This document shows, one piece after another, positions 63,231 to 64,000 of a stretch of 64,000 nucleotides of DNA; positions within the stretch are counted from its first letter, which is position 1, and every line of letters begins with the position of its first letter. The notes under the pieces were generated by a model. The model ran no database searches and had not been told where the DNA came from. It worked only from the letters and a program-made list of their open reading frames with translations. The position numbers and the translations under genes were made by a program. The stretch comes from UBA9659 sp965208605 (lineage in GTDB: Bacteria; Pseudomonadota; Gammaproteobacteria; Pseudomonadales; Azotimanducaceae), in the NCBI GenBank assembly GCA_965208605.1, contig OZ242345.1:1984001-2048000 (forward strand). Reading direction: 5' to 3'.

Positions 63231-64000
63231 GAAAAGTGGTCTTCCACCGGTACCTTTCTGCTAGCAAGCATCGGTGCCGCGGTCGGTTTGGGGAATCTAT
63301 GGCGTTTCCCGTTTATGGTTGGCGAGAATGGTGGCGCGGCCTTCGTGGCAGTTTACATCTGCTTCATTCTGCTTCTAGCAGTGCCGATCATAGCCGCGGA
63401 ATTGCTCATAGGTCGGCGCGGCAAGTCCAGCCCGGTCAACACCATGCGCGAACTGGCGAGGCGTGAAAACCTCAGCCCAAAATGGCAATTCGTCGGTTGG
63501 CTCAGCCTGGCGGTGCCACTACTCGGCCTCAGCTTTTACAGCATAGTCGCCGGTTGGTCGATTGATTATGTCATCAAGGCGGCGCTGGGTGTTTTCCAAG
63601 GCATGGACACGGCAGGGTCGGAACATGAGTTCGCCGAGTTGCTTGCCTCACCTACTCGGTTGCTGGTGATGCACTCCCTGTTCATCGGTGTGACAGTCCT
63701 TGTGGTCGGGCGGGGGCTACATAGGGGTATAGAGTTAATTGCCCGGTATATGATGCCGCTCTTGTTCATTATCCTGGCTTTACTGGTTATCAATTCTATC
63801 GTCTCTGCCGACATAAAAGCAGGGCTCAATTTTCTTTTCGCACCCGATTTTAGCAAGCTGTCCCCACAGGTGGTTTTCCTGGCACTTGGACAGGCTTTCT
63901 TTTCGGTCGCCATAGGTGTCGGCATGCTGATGACCTACGGTGCTTACCTTCCTGAGCAGGTGTCGTTACCCAAGTCAGCAGCTTTCATTGCCGTTGCCGA
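63192..64000 (+). CDS. Sodium-dependent transporter, SNF family (3' end outside window)
   Basis: 269 codons to the window edge, beginning MQDDQMQHDQIQHEKWSSTG. The family signature SIGAAVGLGNLWRFPFMVGE lies in helix 1 (Na+ and substrate site), followed by GGAAFVAVYICFILLLAVPI, SFYSIVAGWSIDYVIKAALG and QAFFSVAIGVGMLMTYGAYL (helix 6). Members import amino acids with Na+. The second in-frame Met (codon 6) is an alternative start. The repeat-encoded N-terminal tail is variable and likely not essential. Confidence 0.92.
   Translation, partial: MQDDQMQHDQIQHEKWSSTGTFLLASIGAAVGLGNLWRFPFMVGENGGAAFVAVYICFILLLAVPIIAAELLIGRRGKSSPVNTMRELARRENLSPKWQFVGWLSLAVPLLGLSFYSIVAGWSIDYVIKAALGVFQGMDTAGSEHEFAELLASPTRLLVMHSLFIGVTVLVVGRGLHRGIELIARYMMPLLFIILALLVINSIVSADIKAGLNFLFAPDFSKLSPQVVFLALGQAFFSVAIGVGMLMTYGAYLPEQVSLPKSAAFIAVA

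Overview
This 64 kb window comes from a free-living or host-associated gammaproteobacterium, probably marine. The first half carries gene orders typical of that class: queA-tgt-yajC-secD-secF next to suhB, dapA-bamC, bepA/tusA/perM, tsaD, def-fmt-rsmB-trkA-trkH with dprA divergent. The second half carries outer-membrane TonB-dependent receptors of the plug-plus-barrel 'DIEEIIVT' type. I cannot name the genus from sequence alone.

Layout. 1-2 kb: two adjacent acyl-CoA dehydrogenases (minus). 2-8.5 kb: suhB converging on the queA-tgt-yajC-secDF operon. 8.5-9.15 kb: a spacer with a 48-codon ORF preceded by a perfect LexA-type box and a near-perfect one. 9.15-15 kb: bamC, dapA, an AI-2E-type permease, tusA, the periplasmic protease bepA and a histidine phosphatase. 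15.4-18.8 kb: a small membrane protein, a short-chain dehydrogenase remnant, a chromene-carboxylate-isomerase-like protein, an LLM oxidoreductase and tsaD. 19-26.2 kb: a DUF1640-like gene broken by a stop codon, acnA, fhs, tag and a lipid A acyltransferase. 26.5-33.8 kb: TrkH/TrkA potassium uptake, rsmB, fmt, def, dprA. 33.8-37.2 kb: an accessory stretch ending at tRNA-Leu(CAA), with an HTH-ImmA/DUF4411 pair and a RES-domain toxin whose antitoxin is disrupted. 37.4-40.3 kb: two amidohydrolases and a secreted LURP-one-like protein. 40.4-46.2 kb: a CusCBA copper/silver efflux operon. 46.2-48.9 kb: a CDP-alcohol phosphatidyltransferase, a class III aminotransferase and a cupin.

From 49 to 64 kb lies what looks like one uptake and catabolic locus: TetR regulator, TonB receptor 1, an exported VOC protein, an exported lipocalin-like protein, an MFS transporter, two exported amidohydrolases downstream of TonB receptor 2, an exported sulfatase, a class I aminotransferase and a sodium-coupled transporter. 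Two things tie it together. The same 22-nt imperfect palindrome (xxTAGGG-N6-CCCTAAAT) lies upstream of receptor 1, receptor 2 and the sulfatase/aminotransferase divergence. Both receptor genes also carry a long G tract at the signal-peptide/TonB-box junction: G8 and in frame in receptor 2, G9 and out of frame in receptor 1. This suggests slippage-based on/off switching of outer-membrane uptake.

Two window-wide repeat signatures stand out. One is a set of short tandem arrays (mostly 12, 14 or 15 bp units, 2-5 copies) in gene spacers or at gene termini, about one every 4 kb. The other is a dispersed palindromic repeat with conserved arms (ggattcccg ... cgagaatgacgg) and a highly variable but self-complementary centre. 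All function calls rest on reading motifs by eye; no database search was run.
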